Below are positions 43,631 to 53,857 of a stretch of DNA of 64,000 nt, piece after piece. Location: positions 1 through 64,000 of the forward strand of contig JBBQUP010000002.1 of NCBI GenBank assembly GCA_038212305.1. The letters run 5' to 3'. The DNA is from JBBQUP01 sp038212305. GTDB lineage: Bacteria > Bacteroidota > Bacteroidia > Bacteroidales > Marinilabiliaceae. The number at the start of each line of letters is the position of its first letter. Position 1 is the first letter of the stretch. Under the pieces are notes generated by a model that had not been told where the DNA came from, searched no databases, and was given only the letters and a program-made list of their open reading frames with translations. A program made the position numbers and the translations under genes.

Positions 43631-44707
43631 TTATAAACGATCCATGCAATTAAGATCAGAAAAAGCAACTTTCATCCGATCGATAAGTGTTACTTGACCT
43701 GCACGCAACCATACACGAGGATCGTAGAATTTTTTATTAGGCTTATCATCTCCCTCCGGATTACCAATCTGTCCTTGAAGATAGTCATGATTTTTAGCTT
43801 CAAAAAGCCGAATTCCATCCCAAGTAGCCCATTGAGTATCAGTATCGATATTCATTTTAACAACACCATAGCTGATTGCCTCACGGATTTCAGATAATGA
43901 AGAACCTGAACCACCATGGAATACAAAATCAACTGGCTTATTCGATGTTTTTAGTTTTGCCTGAATAAATTTTTGAGAGGCATCCAAAATTGATGGTTTC
44001 AAAACAACATTACCTGGTTTGTAAACTCCATGTACATTACCAAATGATGCTGCAATGGTAAAACGAGAAGAAATTTTCAATAGCTGCTCATATGCATAGC
44101 ACACCTCTTCTGGCTGAGTATAAAGTAATGCATTGTCTGCATCTGAATTATCTACTCCATCTTCTTCTCCTCCTGTAATACCCAATTCAATTTCGAGAGT
44201 CATCCCCATTTTACTCATGCGAGTTAAGTACTCTTTACATATGGCGATGTTCTCTTCTAAAGGCTCTTCGGACAAATCAAGCATATGAGAGCTAAAAAGA
44301 GGTTTTCCTGTTTCGGCAAAGTTTTTTTCACTTGCGTCCAAAAGACCATCAATCCAAGGCAATAATTTTTTAGCTGCGTGATCAGTATGAAGAATTACTG
44401 GAACACCATAAGCTTCAGCTAATAAATGAATATGCTTTGCAGCCGAAATTCCACCTAAAACAGCAGCATTATGGCCTTCTAATTTCAGTCCTTTACCTGC
44501 ATAAAAAGCGGCACCTCCATTAGAAAGCTGAATCATAACAGGAGAATTAACTAATTTAGCAGCTTCAAGAATACCGTTAATTGAATCGGTTCCAACTACA
44601 TTTACAGCTGGCATAGCAAACCCTTGTTCTTTTGCTAATGCAAACAATTTACTAACATCATCACCAGTTACAACACCAGGTTTAACCACATCTAATACTC
44701 GCTTCAT
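43631..44707 (-). CDS. fbaA: Class II fructose-bisphosphate aldolase
   Basis: A 358-residue zinc-dependent aldolase of glycolysis and gluconeogenesis. Residues around LHTDHAAKKLLPW hold the first zinc His and catalytic Asp, LEIELGITGGEEDG the Glu/Gly loop, ASFGNVHGVYKPGNV the second His, and VFHGGSGSSLSEI the third His with the phosphate loop. Length and segments match the long class IIA form. It has its own promoter and terminator. Confidence 0.95.
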   Translation of the reverse strand: MKRVLDVVKPGVVTGDDVSKLFALAKEQGFAMPAVNVVGTDSINGILEAAKLVNSPVMIQLSNGGAAFYAGKGLKLEGHNAAVLGGISAAKHIHLLAEAYGVPVILHTDHAAKKLLPWIDGLLDASEKNFAETGKPLFSSHMLDLSEEPLEENIAICKEYLTRMSKMGMTLEIELGITGGEEDGVDNSDADNALLYTQPEEVCYAYEQLLKISSRFTIAASFGNVHGVYKPGNVVLKPSILDASQKFIQAKLKTSNKPVDFVFHGGSGSSLSEIREAISYGVVKMNIDTDTQWATWDGIRLFEAKNHDYLQGQIGNPEGDDKPNKKFYDPRVWLRAGQVTLIDRMKVAFSDLNCMDRL

Positions 44708-45099
44708 AGCTTTTAATTTATTGTTCTAATTAAAATTTAATTGATTATTTATCTTATAATTTATAGCAAAAATATTGTTTTAAATATCAATTTATCACTG
44801 CAAAAATAGCAACTAACATTTGCATTATCAAAAATAGAGACAGAAGAATCAATAATTAAATTGCAAATTCTACGAAAACAATCAAGCAAATCGATTGCTT
44901 TCAGATTTTATAGTATTTATCTAGTATTTTAACAATTAGATAAACCCGAAAAACATACAAATTTACAATCATTCTACTTCATTTTCAAGCATCACTTATC
45001 TTTATTAACATAAATTAAATCGCATAACAAATCATTAAGAATGCAATTTTTTATGAAGCTAAAAATAAGTATTGCGATAGGAATACTGACAACAGAATG
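44708..45099. other. AT-rich region with the fbaA promoter
   Basis: About 390 nt lie between tamL and fbaA, both on the minus strand. Apart from the fbaA promoter at 44801-44832 and a second isolated TATTTTTG (44774-44767, minus), no feature is recognised. No clear terminator for tamL was found at its 3' side. Confidence 0.4.
44801..44832 (-). promoter_or_regulatory. fbaA promoter
   Basis: On the minus strand TTTG (44832-44829) and TATTTTTG (44808-44801) are exactly 20 nt apart, a full match to the Bacteroidota consensus. It would give a 5' untranslated region of about 90 nt. Confidence 0.75.
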
Positions 45100-47430
45100 T
45101 TAAAAAGGATATCCAATCGCAAAGTTAAAAGCCATGTTATTTAAGGTTAAAGGTTGATGGCCTATTACCCATCGTTCTCCATTTGCTTTAACAGGATCAT
45201 GTGCTTTAATTCCCAAATCGACTCGAAATAAAAAATAGTTAAAATCGAAGCGTAACCCAGTACCAACGCCTACTGCAATTTGCTGTGCGAATGAATTCCA
45301 AGCAAATAGACCTCCCTCCTGAGAAGATTCTTTTCGAATATTCCAGATATTACCCGCATCAACAAATAAAGCGCCTTCCAGAAGCCCAATCAGTTTAAAA
45401 CGATACTCGGCATTTAGTTCTAGCTTCATATCAGCAGTTTGGTTGTAAAAGTTAAACTTTGAGTCAACAAAAACACCAGGCCCTAAACCTCGGACTGGCC
45501 AAGCACGTATCCCATTTGCACCTCCAGAAAAATACTGTTTCTCAAAAGGAACCTCCAAGCTATTTCCATAAGGAAAAGCAGCCCCAAGAAAAAATCGATA
45601 GGCAAATGAATTGACCCGATTTAATGCATGATGGTAGCGCAGTTCAAAATCGCCTTTAACATATTGAGCATATCGTATTCCTAGAATCTCATAAAACCCA
45701 TCACTATTCTTGTTTTCGAATAGCGGCACTAGGCTGTTCAGCACATTTCCAGCAAATTCAACATTGAATCGTCCATAGGCATATTCCGATTGTTGTGTTC
45801 TAAGCTGAGAGTTAAATATCCACGAATAGGCTGAGTTTAGGATAAAATGATCTTCGTAGCTATTCTTTAAAAAAGTTTTAGAGATAGTATCCTTAAATGC
45901 CTGATCGATAGAAGGTAAGCGAATTAAATTTAGATCTGATAAAATTAAATAATGGGTAATGTACTTTGATGACCTCCAATGATACCCATAGCTAAGATTT
46001 GCAATTGTTCTTGTATAGTCAGGTCGTCGCTGATAATTATATGATATTGAGATATTTGTATTTGGGTTGTACTTTTTTCGAAAACTCTCAATATTATAAG
46101 GAACCAAGAATTTTGGAATTTCAAGCGACGATTCTGCACCCAATTCAAGTGAATTAAACTGGTTTTTTTGAATGGCGCCTGCATCGCTTTTAGGATTAAT
46201 TAATTGGCGCTCCATAGCCGTACGAAAGGCAACATTAAACACCTCTGCTCCCCTCAATAAATTACGGTGTTGATAATTTACACTTCCAGCCGCACCTAAA
46301 TTACCTGATGCATTCGTTCCTTCAATATCAGCCCCATATGATTGATATTTAGTGGGATTGAGTTGCACATAACAATCAAGCCATCCGTATTCACTCTGTA
46401 TTGAATCATTAACCTCTTTAAAGCGAACATCGATGTATCTAAAAACTTTTAATCCATTTAAGAGTGTTTGGGTTTTTGCAACAAGTGATGAGTTAAAAAA
46501 CTCATTAGGAGCTATATAACTTGAATTAAGAATAACAGATGGATGAATTTCAACCCGATTATTATAGATAAAAGTGCAATCGTGAAATTCTAATGTATCG
46601 CGATGTGCAGCAACCCCTGAAGTGGAAGTCCCAACTCCAGATGAAGAACCCACACTATAAAACACTTTCCGATAACGGTATTTTTTGTGATACGCCGTCT
46701 CTGTTGATTCTAATGAAGGATTAATCTCAATATTTTTTTTGACGACTAATGTATCGTTAATAGAGTAATTGGCATTGGCACTATCGGCGATGAAATAAAT
46801 ATACTCTTTTGAAAATGCAAAATAGCCTTTATCTCTTAAATCAGCTGTTATGCGCTCGCGTTCTTTATCATGCAAATCAATGTCATATGGTCGACCAGGC
46901 TTGAGTAAAGTATGCAAACTATCGGCTTCAATAATCGGTCGAATCGAATCATCTTCAATTTGAAACTTAACTTGCCCAATTCGATACCTAATTCCTGGAT
47001 AGACGACATAAATAACTTTTGCCTGCTTTTTCTTATAAATCACAGTATCTTTAATCACATTTAAATAATATCCCTTATTTTGCAACATTAAACCTATTTG
47101 TTGCTTTGAATATTCTTTTAAATAATCATCATAAATAACGGGTTCTTCACCCATATGGCGAAGGGATCGATTAATCCATTTAGACGTATCTCTGCCAGAC
47201 ATATTATAAAGTGAAAGATGAAATTTCCACACTCCAAATATCTTCAGATTTTCTTTTTGACGAATAAAACTTTTAATTTCTGGTTTAGAGATATCTTTTG
47301 CTCTATTAATGATCTGAACTTTTGAGAGCAAATAATTATCATCAGCGACATACTTTGTTGAGCTACACGAACACAAATACAATATTAATACAACAAAGCC
47401 TAATTTATTGACATATGAAAACAATCCCAT
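45100..47430 (-). CDS. tamL: TamL-type Omp85 outer membrane lipoprotein
   Basis: A 776-residue outer membrane protein with a lipoprotein signal: the lipobox LYLCSC near residue 20 precedes SSTKYV. POTRA-like repeats occupy roughly residues 30-330 (YLLSKVQIIN, YRIGQVKF). The C-terminal half is a beta-barrel with the Omp85 signatures YFSGGANGIRAWPVRGLGPG and a final FAIGYPF. Bacteroidota have such lipidated TamA homologues that assist outer membrane protein assembly with TamB. An RNA methyltransferase gene is divergent from it, a common arrangement. A general BamA role is less likely because of the lipidation. Confidence 0.87.
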   Translation of the reverse strand: MGLFSYVNKLGFVVLILYLCSCSSTKYVADDNYLLSKVQIINRAKDISKPEIKSFIRQKENLKIFGVWKFHLSLYNMSGRDTSKWINRSLRHMGEEPVIYDDYLKEYSKQQIGLMLQNKGYYLNVIKDTVIYKKKQAKVIYVVYPGIRYRIGQVKFQIEDDSIRPIIEADSLHTLLKPGRPYDIDLHDKERERITADLRDKGYFAFSKEYIYFIADSANANYSINDTLVVKKNIEINPSLESTETAYHKKYRYRKVFYSVGSSSGVGTSTSGVAAHRDTLEFHDCTFIYNNRVEIHPSVILNSSYIAPNEFFNSSLVAKTQTLLNGLKVFRYIDVRFKEVNDSIQSEYGWLDCYVQLNPTKYQSYGADIEGTNASGNLGAAGSVNYQHRNLLRGAEVFNVAFRTAMERQLINPKSDAGAIQKNQFNSLELGAESSLEIPKFLVPYNIESFRKKYNPNTNISISYNYQRRPDYTRTIANLSYGYHWRSSKYITHYLILSDLNLIRLPSIDQAFKDTISKTFLKNSYEDHFILNSAYSWIFNSQLRTQQSEYAYGRFNVEFAGNVLNSLVPLFENKNSDGFYEILGIRYAQYVKGDFELRYHHALNRVNSFAYRFFLGAAFPYGNSLEVPFEKQYFSGGANGIRAWPVRGLGPGVFVDSKFNFYNQTADMKLELNAEYRFKLIGLLEGALFVDAGNIWNIRKESSQEGGLFAWNSFAQQIAVGVGTGLRFDFNYFLFRVDLGIKAHDPVKANGERWVIGHQPLTLNNMAFNFAIGYPF

Positions 47431-47514
47431 ATTTGCTGATAATTTTTAAAACTTAGATGTGCTAAAGATACCCAATTCCCATTAATAATTAAATTTGTAA
47501 AAAAGGATTTGAAA

Positions 47515-48270
47515 ATGCTAAGTAAAAATAAAATCAAATTTATTCAATCACTTCATCTAAAAAAAAATAGGGATAGCTTAAATCTCTTTATTGCCGAAGG
47601 TGCTAAAATCATATCTGACTTATTATTAGCTGGATGCAAAGCAAATACAATTGTAGCAACACAGGATTGGATCAACTCACATAAAAACACGAATAGTTCA
47701 ATTATTGAGGCTGAAATTGATGAGATAAAAAAAATAAGCCTGCTTAAAACGCCCTCATCTGTTCTAGGCGTTTTTGAAATAATCAATGATACGTTTATTC
47801 ACAGCTCGATTAACCATGGGATTACCATTGTATTAGATGGAATACAGGATCCGGGAAATATGGGAACCATTATCCGTTTGGCTGATTGGTTTGGTATTAA
47901 TCGAATCATTTGTTCTCTGGACACAGTGGATTGCTATAACCCAAAAGTTGTTCAAGCTACAATGGGCGCAATAGCTCGTATTCAAATCAATTATATGCCT
48001 CTACCCACCTTTCTCGAGCAAGCAAAAGATATAACCACGGTTTATGGAACGTTTATGGATGGGGAAAATATTTATTCGCAATCTCTCAATCCAAATTCGC
48101 TCATTGTTTTTGGGAACGAGGGACAAGGTATTAGCAATGAGGTTGCCAATTTAATTACCCATCGACTAACAATACCATCTTTTGCGACCACAAACACAAG
48201 CTCCGAATCGTTAAATGTATCAGTGGCAGCAGCAATTGTTTGTTCCGAGTTTAAACGGATGCAATTGTAG
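47515..48270 (+). CDS. TrmH/SpoU family RNA 2'-O-methyltransferase
   Basis: A 251-residue SPOUT methyltransferase. The N-terminal substrate-binding domain (MLSKNKIKFIQSLHLKK...FIAEG) is followed by the knotted SAM-binding domain, with LDGIQDPGNMGTIIRLADWFG (motif 1, broken by Gly-Thr), LIVFGNEGQGIS (motif 2) and TNTSSESLNVSVAAAI (motif 3). It probably methylates a ribose in 23S rRNA or tRNA; the exact position is unknown. The ATG at 47515 with AAAAGGA 8 nt before it is preferred over a nearby TTG. Its last 20 nt overlap the convergent FAD gene. Confidence 0.9.
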   Translation: MLSKNKIKFIQSLHLKKNRDSLNLFIAEGAKIISDLLLAGCKANTIVATQDWINSHKNTNSSIIEAEIDEIKKISLLKTPSSVLGVFEIINDTFIHSSINHGITIVLDGIQDPGNMGTIIRLADWFGINRIICSLDTVDCYNPKVVQATMGAIARIQINYMPLPTFLEQAKDITTVYGTFMDGENIYSQSLNPNSLIVFGNEGQGISNEVANLITHRLTIPSFATTNTSSESLNVSVAAAIVCSEFKRMQL

Positions 48271-49843
48271 GTATTGATTTTGAAGGAAATAAATAGGTGA
48301 ATACTTTTTCGGCGCATCGTTCTCCATCTAATGCTGATGAGGCTATTCCTCCAGCATACCCAGCTCCTTCGCCACAAGGATATAACCCATTAATGGTAAT
48401 GTGCTGCAACGACATTGGATCGCGAGGAATTCTCACTGGACTAGATGTTCGACTTTCGGTTGCTAATACAATGGCATCGTTTGTTAAATAACCAGGTAAT
48501 TTTTTCCCAAATTCGTTAAATCCAATTCTCAGTTTTTCTGAGATTAACGATGGTAACACGTTGTTTATTTCAACTGATGTAACACCGGGAATATACGAAC
48601 AATCAGGTAATGATTTTGAAAGACTTTGATTAACAAAATCGCCCAATCGCTGAGCCGGTGCAATTACGTCAGCACCCGAAGCTAATCGACAGTTTTTCTC
48701 AACCGATTGCTGATAAAACAATCCTGCTAAACTTCCATGATGATTAAAATCTTTAATATCCTCGGGATGAATTTCGACAACAATTCCAGAATTGGCATAG
48801 GGTGAATTACGTTTAGAAGGTGACATGCCATTTACTACCATTTCGGAAGCGTGAGTCATTGCAGGCACCATAAAACCACCGGGACACATGCAAAACGAAT
48901 ACACGCCGCGTCCATTCACCTGTGTTGCAAACGAATAACTGGCAGCAGGTAAATACTCACCTCGCCCATCAGGACTATGATATTGCAGTTGATCAATTAA
49001 GTGCTGTGAATGTTCAACCCTCACGCCCATTGCCCAAATTTTGGATTCTAGAGGAATATTTTGAGTGTTGAGCATATGATAAATATCGCGAGCTGAATGT
49101 CCAGTTGCCAAGATTAGCGCTTCTGCTTCAAATACACTACCGTCAGAGGCAATAGCACCTTTTATGTTATTATTCGTTATTAATAACTTATCGATACGAG
49201 TATTAAAATGAATTTCGCCTCCACAATTTAAAATTTGCTCACGAATTCGAATAATCACACCGGGCAGTTTTTCGGTTCCAACGTGGGGATGAGCATCAAC
49301 TAAAATCGATTGATCAGCGCCATGAAGACATAACATTTTTAAAAATCGAGTGAAATCGCCTCGCTTATGACTTCTTGTGTATAGTTTTCCATCAGAAAAA
49401 GTTCCTGCTCCTCCCTCGCCGAATGCATAATTCGATTCGGAATTAACTACCTTGTTTTTGTTTAGTGAAGCAATTTCACGTTTACGATCAGCAATCATCT
49501 GACCTCTTTCGATTACAATAGGTTTTAAACCTAATTCGATTAACCGCAATGCGGCAAAAAGACCAGCTGGACCAGCCCCAATAACGATAACTTCGGGTGA
49601 ATGCTGAACATTTGGGAAATCGATATTTGGAATATCTGAGGGTTCGGGAACTTCATCGATATAAACAAGTACTTGCAATTGAATAAATACCTGTCTTTGG
49701 CGAGCATCAATCGACCGTTTTACAATCTGCACTTGAGAAATGCTTTTTATATCAACCGATAAGTTTTTTGCGGCAATTCGAATGAGAATTTCCTGAGAGA
49801 CAGCCTCATGCGGCAATACTCTTAATTGAACAGAGGATTTCAT
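48251..49843 (-). CDS. FAD-dependent oxidoreductase of unknown substrate
   Basis: A 530-residue flavoprotein. An N-terminal ferredoxin-like region (about 1-90) precedes the dinucleotide-binding VIVIGAGPAGLFAALRLIELG near residue 92 (split by Leu). NYAFGEGGAGTFSDGKLYTR follows, then ALILATGHSARDIYHML. The last part contains NGLYPCGEGAGYAGGI, the FAD ribityl-binding end. Proteins of this layout are widespread in Bacteroidota and annotated only as NAD(P)/FAD-dependent oxidoreductases. The substrate is unknown. Its 3' end overlaps the methyltransferase gene by 20 nt, tail to tail. Confidence 0.8.
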   Translation of the reverse strand: MKSSVQLRVLPHEAVSQEILIRIAAKNLSVDIKSISQVQIVKRSIDARQRQVFIQLQVLVYIDEVPEPSDIPNIDFPNVQHSPEVIVIGAGPAGLFAALRLIELGLKPIVIERGQMIADRKREIASLNKNKVVNSESNYAFGEGGAGTFSDGKLYTRSHKRGDFTRFLKMLCLHGADQSILVDAHPHVGTEKLPGVIIRIREQILNCGGEIHFNTRIDKLLITNNNIKGAIASDGSVFEAEALILATGHSARDIYHMLNTQNIPLESKIWAMGVRVEHSQHLIDQLQYHSPDGRGEYLPAASYSFATQVNGRGVYSFCMCPGGFMVPAMTHASEMVVNGMSPSKRNSPYANSGIVVEIHPEDIKDFNHHGSLAGLFYQQSVEKNCRLASGADVIAPAQRLGDFVNQSLSKSLPDCSYIPGVTSVEINNVLPSLISEKLRIGFNEFGKKLPGYLTNDAIVLATESRTSSPVRIPRDPMSLQHITINGLYPCGEGAGYAGGIASSALDGERCAEKVFTYLFPSKSIPTIASV

Positions 49844-49895
49844 ATAATAAATGACCTTAATTAAATGGTTGCAAAATTAACTCAAAAACAATTGG

Positions 49896-50609
49896 TCATT
49901 CGAAATAAAACGTTAAATGAAAAATATTAGATGTTAATTTGTCAAGTGCCTGAGTGTATTTTACATCCTCAACTTCCCCAGTACCATTAGGATTTAACAC
50001 ATTAAACAACCCATAAGAGGCTTTTATTTCGGTGCTAAAACGGAAATAATTCAAATACATATCAATGCCCACGCCAGCTTCAAGTGCAGCATCCAACGAT
50101 CGCAAAACAAGCCGATCTTTCCTGCTTTTAGCTAAATCGAGTCGTCCATTCACTCCACCGACTAAGTAAGGTTTAAAATTATGCGCTCTGGCAGAGCTGT
50201 ACTTTATCAATAAAGGAAACTCGATAAAGGTGGATTTAATTTCAAGTGGGTTTTCTTCGGCAACACCATTCTCATTAATAAAAACAATGTTACGTTGTCC
50301 GAACGAAATACCAGGTAAAAACCTTAAATCGAACCATTTGTTCAAACGAAGATTTGACACGATTCCAATATTAATACCAGGCTGATAATTAATAAGGTCG
50401 CCATACAAAGGAACATTTCCATTCTCGGAAGTTATTGCCCCTGAATTATGAAGCGCAAAATCCATTACATTCAACCCTAATAAAAATCCAAAATGCAGAG
50501 GTTTTTCATCAAACTCAGGTAAATTGGGAACTCCCTTTTTTTTGATATTTTGCGCATTTGCAGACAATATCAACATCAATCCCAATATAATAGGCAAAAA
50601 ATGTTTCAT
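49896..50609 (-). CDS. porT: PorT family outer membrane protein (type IX secretion/gliding)
   Basis: A 237-residue protein with a cleaved signal peptide (LMLILSANAQ at about residues 10-20) and an eight-strand beta-barrel pattern ending in a Phe-rich strand (FHLTFYFE). HFGFLLGLNVMDF and YLVGGVNGRLDLAKSRKDR resemble Porphyromonas PorT, a component of the type IX secretion system. In many Bacteroidota porT follows ubiE, exactly as here (133 nt apart, same strand). This linkage raises confidence above what the barrel alone would allow. Confidence 0.82.
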   Translation of the reverse strand: MKHFLPIILGLMLILSANAQNIKKKGVPNLPEFDEKPLHFGFLLGLNVMDFALHNSGAITSENGNVPLYGDLINYQPGINIGIVSNLRLNKWFDLRFLPGISFGQRNIVFINENGVAEENPLEIKSTFIEFPLLIKYSSARAHNFKPYLVGGVNGRLDLAKSRKDRLVLRSLDAALEAGVGIDMYLNYFRFSTEIKASYGLFNVLNPNGTGEVEDVKYTQALDKLTSNIFHLTFYFE

Positions 50610-50742
50610 CAGAAAATATAATACAAATTGAAATATAGTTATTAATCGAACCCATTTTGGGCCATCTTAATCAGCAAAAATATTGCTGCAAATAATACCC
50701 TCACCAATTATCATATAACCATTAAACCAATAATTTAAAATT

Positions 50743-51471
50743 TTATTGCACTGGCTTAGATGAAAAATAAATAGTCGCTATTCCAAATGTTAGTCTGTAT
50801 TGTTTTACATCTTCCAAACCAACATTGACTAATTCTTTTAAAAACTGCTCTTTTTCAGGAAAAGCCTCTACCGACTTAGGCAAATAATCATATGCTTCTT
50901 TGTGCTTTGAAATAATCCCTCCAAAAAAAGGTAAAAGGTATTTAAAGTACAGTCCATATATTTGTTTAAATGGGAAACTGGAAGGTTTAGAAAACTCCAA
51001 TATCACCATTTTACCGCTTGGTTTCAGAACTCTTGCCATTTCAGCTAATCCTTTTGAAAGATTTTCGAAATTTCTAACTCCAAATGCAACTGTAACGGCA
51101 TCAAACGAATGATCATCGAAAGGTAATGATTCGGAATCGGCTTGTATAAGATTGATTAACCCTAAATTCTTTTTTTCAATTTTTTGTTGCCCCACTTTTA
51201 GCATTTCTGATGAAATATCGATGCCAGTTACCTTCGATCCCAGTTGGCGATGAAGAGCAATAGCCATATCACCGGTACCAGTAGCAACATCTAAAACATA
51301 TGAAGGCGAATACTTTTTAAGCAATTTGATTGCTTTACAACGCCATCTTTTATCGATACCTAGAGATAAAAAATGATTTAAAAAATCATATCGAGAAGCA
51401 ATTTGATTAAACATACTAGCTATTTGCTCCTTTTTGCTATTCTCTGAATTCTTATAAGGACTTACAGTCAT
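50743..51471 (-). CDS. ubiE: Demethylmenaquinone methyltransferase (UbiE/MenG)
   Basis: A 242-residue SAM-dependent methyltransferase performing the last step of menaquinone synthesis. MFNQIASRYDFLNHFLSLGIDKRWR, read in two parts, is the UbiE family start. VLDVATGTGDMAI binds SAM, and VTVAFGVRNFENLSKGLAEMARVLKPSG, in two parts, is the second signature. Since Bacteroidota use menaquinone, MenG is the physiological name. It is upstream of porT. Confidence 0.94.
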   Translation of the reverse strand: MTVSPYKNSENSKKEQIASMFNQIASRYDFLNHFLSLGIDKRWRCKAIKLLKKYSPSYVLDVATGTGDMAIALHRQLGSKVTGIDISSEMLKVGQQKIEKKNLGLINLIQADSESLPFDDHSFDAVTVAFGVRNFENLSKGLAEMARVLKPSGKMVILEFSKPSSFPFKQIYGLYFKYLLPFFGGIISKHKEAYDYLPKSVEAFPEKEQFLKELVNVGLEDVKQYRLTFGIATIYFSSKPVQ

Positions 51472-51631
51472 AATGGCTTATATACTCACAAATTTAATGA
51501 AAGAAAAAACTATTTATCCAACAATCCTTCAATTACAGCAACCATAGCCAAAAACTCAGCTTGATTGTGCAGAGGATATTAAACTGATACAAAAAAGTAT
51601 TAAAAAGACAAAAATCCCTTTTATCATTAAA

Positions 51632-53857
51632 TTACTTCCCTTCATCGATCCACTTTTTTAGAGTTGAATCAAACTTAGTTTTCAATTCATGAATAAAACC
51701 AAACGATTCATCATCTACTCGAATTTCACCCTTTGTTACATGTCCTAGTATTGAAAAAGGAACACCCCAATCAACCATAAAATCAACAAATGAATCTTGT
51801 TTAGATGGCGCCACACTAACGATAACTCGACTTTGAGATTCGCCAAACAAAAATGCATCTTTTCGAATTTCAGCATCCGATGTGATATCAAAACCAAACT
51901 CCAATGGAACAGCCGATTCGAGCAAACAAAAGAACAATCCGCCGTTTGAAATATCGTGAACCGATCGCACTAAATCGGCTTTTATTAAAGCTTTAATTGC
52001 ACCTTGAATCTCAATTTCTTCTTCCTCTCGATAGTAAGGAGGTGCATCAACCTCTTTTTGATGAATTAATTTTAAGTATTCTGATCCATTTATATCATCG
52101 CGAGAACGACCAATTAAGAAAATCATATCCCCTTTATGCTTGAATGATAAGGTTACATGATGAGTTTTTTGCTCCAAAATACCAACCATTCCAATTACTG
52201 GCGTTGGAATTATTGGTAAAACTTTTCCTTCTTCGGAACGTTGATTATAGAAACTCACATTTCCACTTATTACAGGAATTTTAAATGCTTCACAAGCTTT
52301 TTTAATCCCTTTAATAGAAGCAACAAACTGGCCATAAACTTCTTCATCATAAGGATTACCGAAATTCAAACAATCGGAAAGACCAATTGGAGTTCCTCCA
52401 GCACAAACAATATTACGAGATGCCTCAGCCACAGCAATTTGAGCTCCAATAAACGCATCTTGCTGCATATAATTTGGATTACAATCTAATGTCGCTACCA
52501 AAGACTTGTCAGTTCCTTCAATTTCAATGAATGCAGCATCTGATGGAAATTTCTGAGAAACACCTTCTTGCCGTATGGTCTTGTCGAATGTATCAGTCAA
52601 CCATTTTTTGGAAGCTACATTTAGATCTTTAACCATAGTGCGGACTATATTCGGATAATGATCAGGCTCCACTACGTCATCAACCAATGTGCCTTTAGTT
52701 GTTACATTTGAGTTCGAATAAGGACGATCATAAACCAACGAATTTTCGCCAATACAAACATTCTGAATGGGAATTGAAGCCAATAATGATTGGTTTTCAT
52801 AAACATTCAATTCGTTGCTATCAGTTACGACACCAATGATTTCAAAAACCATTTCATTTTTATGCAAACAAATTTCGATTGCATCCCGATCAATTGGTGA
52901 AAAAGCAATTAACATTCGGCCCCATGTTTCGGAGAGTAATATTTCGCGATTATTTAGAGGTTCTCGTACGGGGACTTTCAATGTATTAATATCTATACCT
53001 TTATGGCCTCTTGCACCCATTTCGGCCGATGCACCAATTAATCCTTGTGAACCAATAGGCTGGATATCAATCGAAATTTTCTTATCAAGAATTTCCTGAA
53101 TAGTATTGTAAATCTCTTTTTCAATAGATACATCCCTTAATTGCTCAACCGATATGCTTCGTGTGTTAAGCATTTCCTGTAAATCAACTGGAAATGATTC
53201 ATCATCAATCCCATCCTTACCGGTTTTTGCTCCAATAATTGCAACTAAAATCCCTTCTTCAAGCTTAAAGTTATTGGTTAGTTTATTAGATGAAGTGACG
53301 CCTACAACCATATTATTGACAATTGGACTAGAATTATATCCTGACTGAAAATCAAGTTCGCCGCCAACAACTGGCAATCCATAACCCTTTTCAAAATCGC
53401 CCAATCCATTTACAACTTCCATAAATAACCATCGAGCAGTATCGCGTGAATTATCCCCAAACTTAAGAGAACTTAACGATGCTATGGGTCTGGCTCCCAT
53501 GGCAATAACATCACGGGCAACTGTTCGCATTCCTATAGACACTCCCAATCGAGGTTGAACAGCGCATGGATGGTTGTGTGACTCTAATTTAAAAACACAA
53601 GCTAATCCATCTCCAATGTTAACAACCCCAGCATGATTTGAACCAGCTTTAACCAATACTTTATCTCCATTTTGAGGTAACTCACGCAACCATTTTATTG
53701 AATTCTTATAAGAGGCATGCTCAGACCATAATAATCCGAAAATTTCTAACTCCAACTCATTAGGCTTTCGACTAAGCATTTCAACTACAGCCTGATACTC
53801 CTGTTCTGTAAGATTATATCGTGAGGCATCCACGTTTATTGGCAATGATTGTTCCAT
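51632..53857 (-). CDS. purL: Phosphoribosylformylglycinamidine synthase, small-type PurL subunit
   Basis: A 741-residue ATP-dependent amidotransferase synthetase of purine synthesis (FGAR to FGAM). WSEHASYKNS near residue 45, LESHNHPCAVQP and the two repeated AIRS-like ATP-grasp halves are visible. The length is that of the PurL subunit that works with separate PurS and PurQ, not the fused 1200-1300 residue form common in many Bacteroidota. Neither purS nor purQ is in the window. It is monocistronic. Confidence 0.94.
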   Translation of the reverse strand: MEQSLPINVDASRYNLTEQEYQAVVEMLSRKPNELELEIFGLLWSEHASYKNSIKWLRELPQNGDKVLVKAGSNHAGVVNIGDGLACVFKLESHNHPCAVQPRLGVSIGMRTVARDVIAMGARPIASLSSLKFGDNSRDTARWLFMEVVNGLGDFEKGYGLPVVGGELDFQSGYNSSPIVNNMVVGVTSSNKLTNNFKLEEGILVAIIGAKTGKDGIDDESFPVDLQEMLNTRSISVEQLRDVSIEKEIYNTIQEILDKKISIDIQPIGSQGLIGASAEMGARGHKGIDINTLKVPVREPLNNREILLSETWGRMLIAFSPIDRDAIEICLHKNEMVFEIIGVVTDSNELNVYENQSLLASIPIQNVCIGENSLVYDRPYSNSNVTTKGTLVDDVVEPDHYPNIVRTMVKDLNVASKKWLTDTFDKTIRQEGVSQKFPSDAAFIEIEGTDKSLVATLDCNPNYMQQDAFIGAQIAVAEASRNIVCAGGTPIGLSDCLNFGNPYDEEVYGQFVASIKGIKKACEAFKIPVISGNVSFYNQRSEEGKVLPIIPTPVIGMVGILEQKTHHVTLSFKHKGDMIFLIGRSRDDINGSEYLKLIHQKEVDAPPYYREEEEIEIQGAIKALIKADLVRSVHDISNGGLFFCLLESAVPLEFGFDITSDAEIRKDAFLFGESQSRVIVSVAPSKQDSFVDFMVDWGVPFSILGHVTKGEIRVDDESFGFIHELKTKFDSTLKKWIDEGK

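Noticed and set aside
45040..45102. Tiny plus-strand peptide frame after the tamL 3' end
   Set aside because: It has only 16 codons, without promoter, ribosome-binding site or conserved features.
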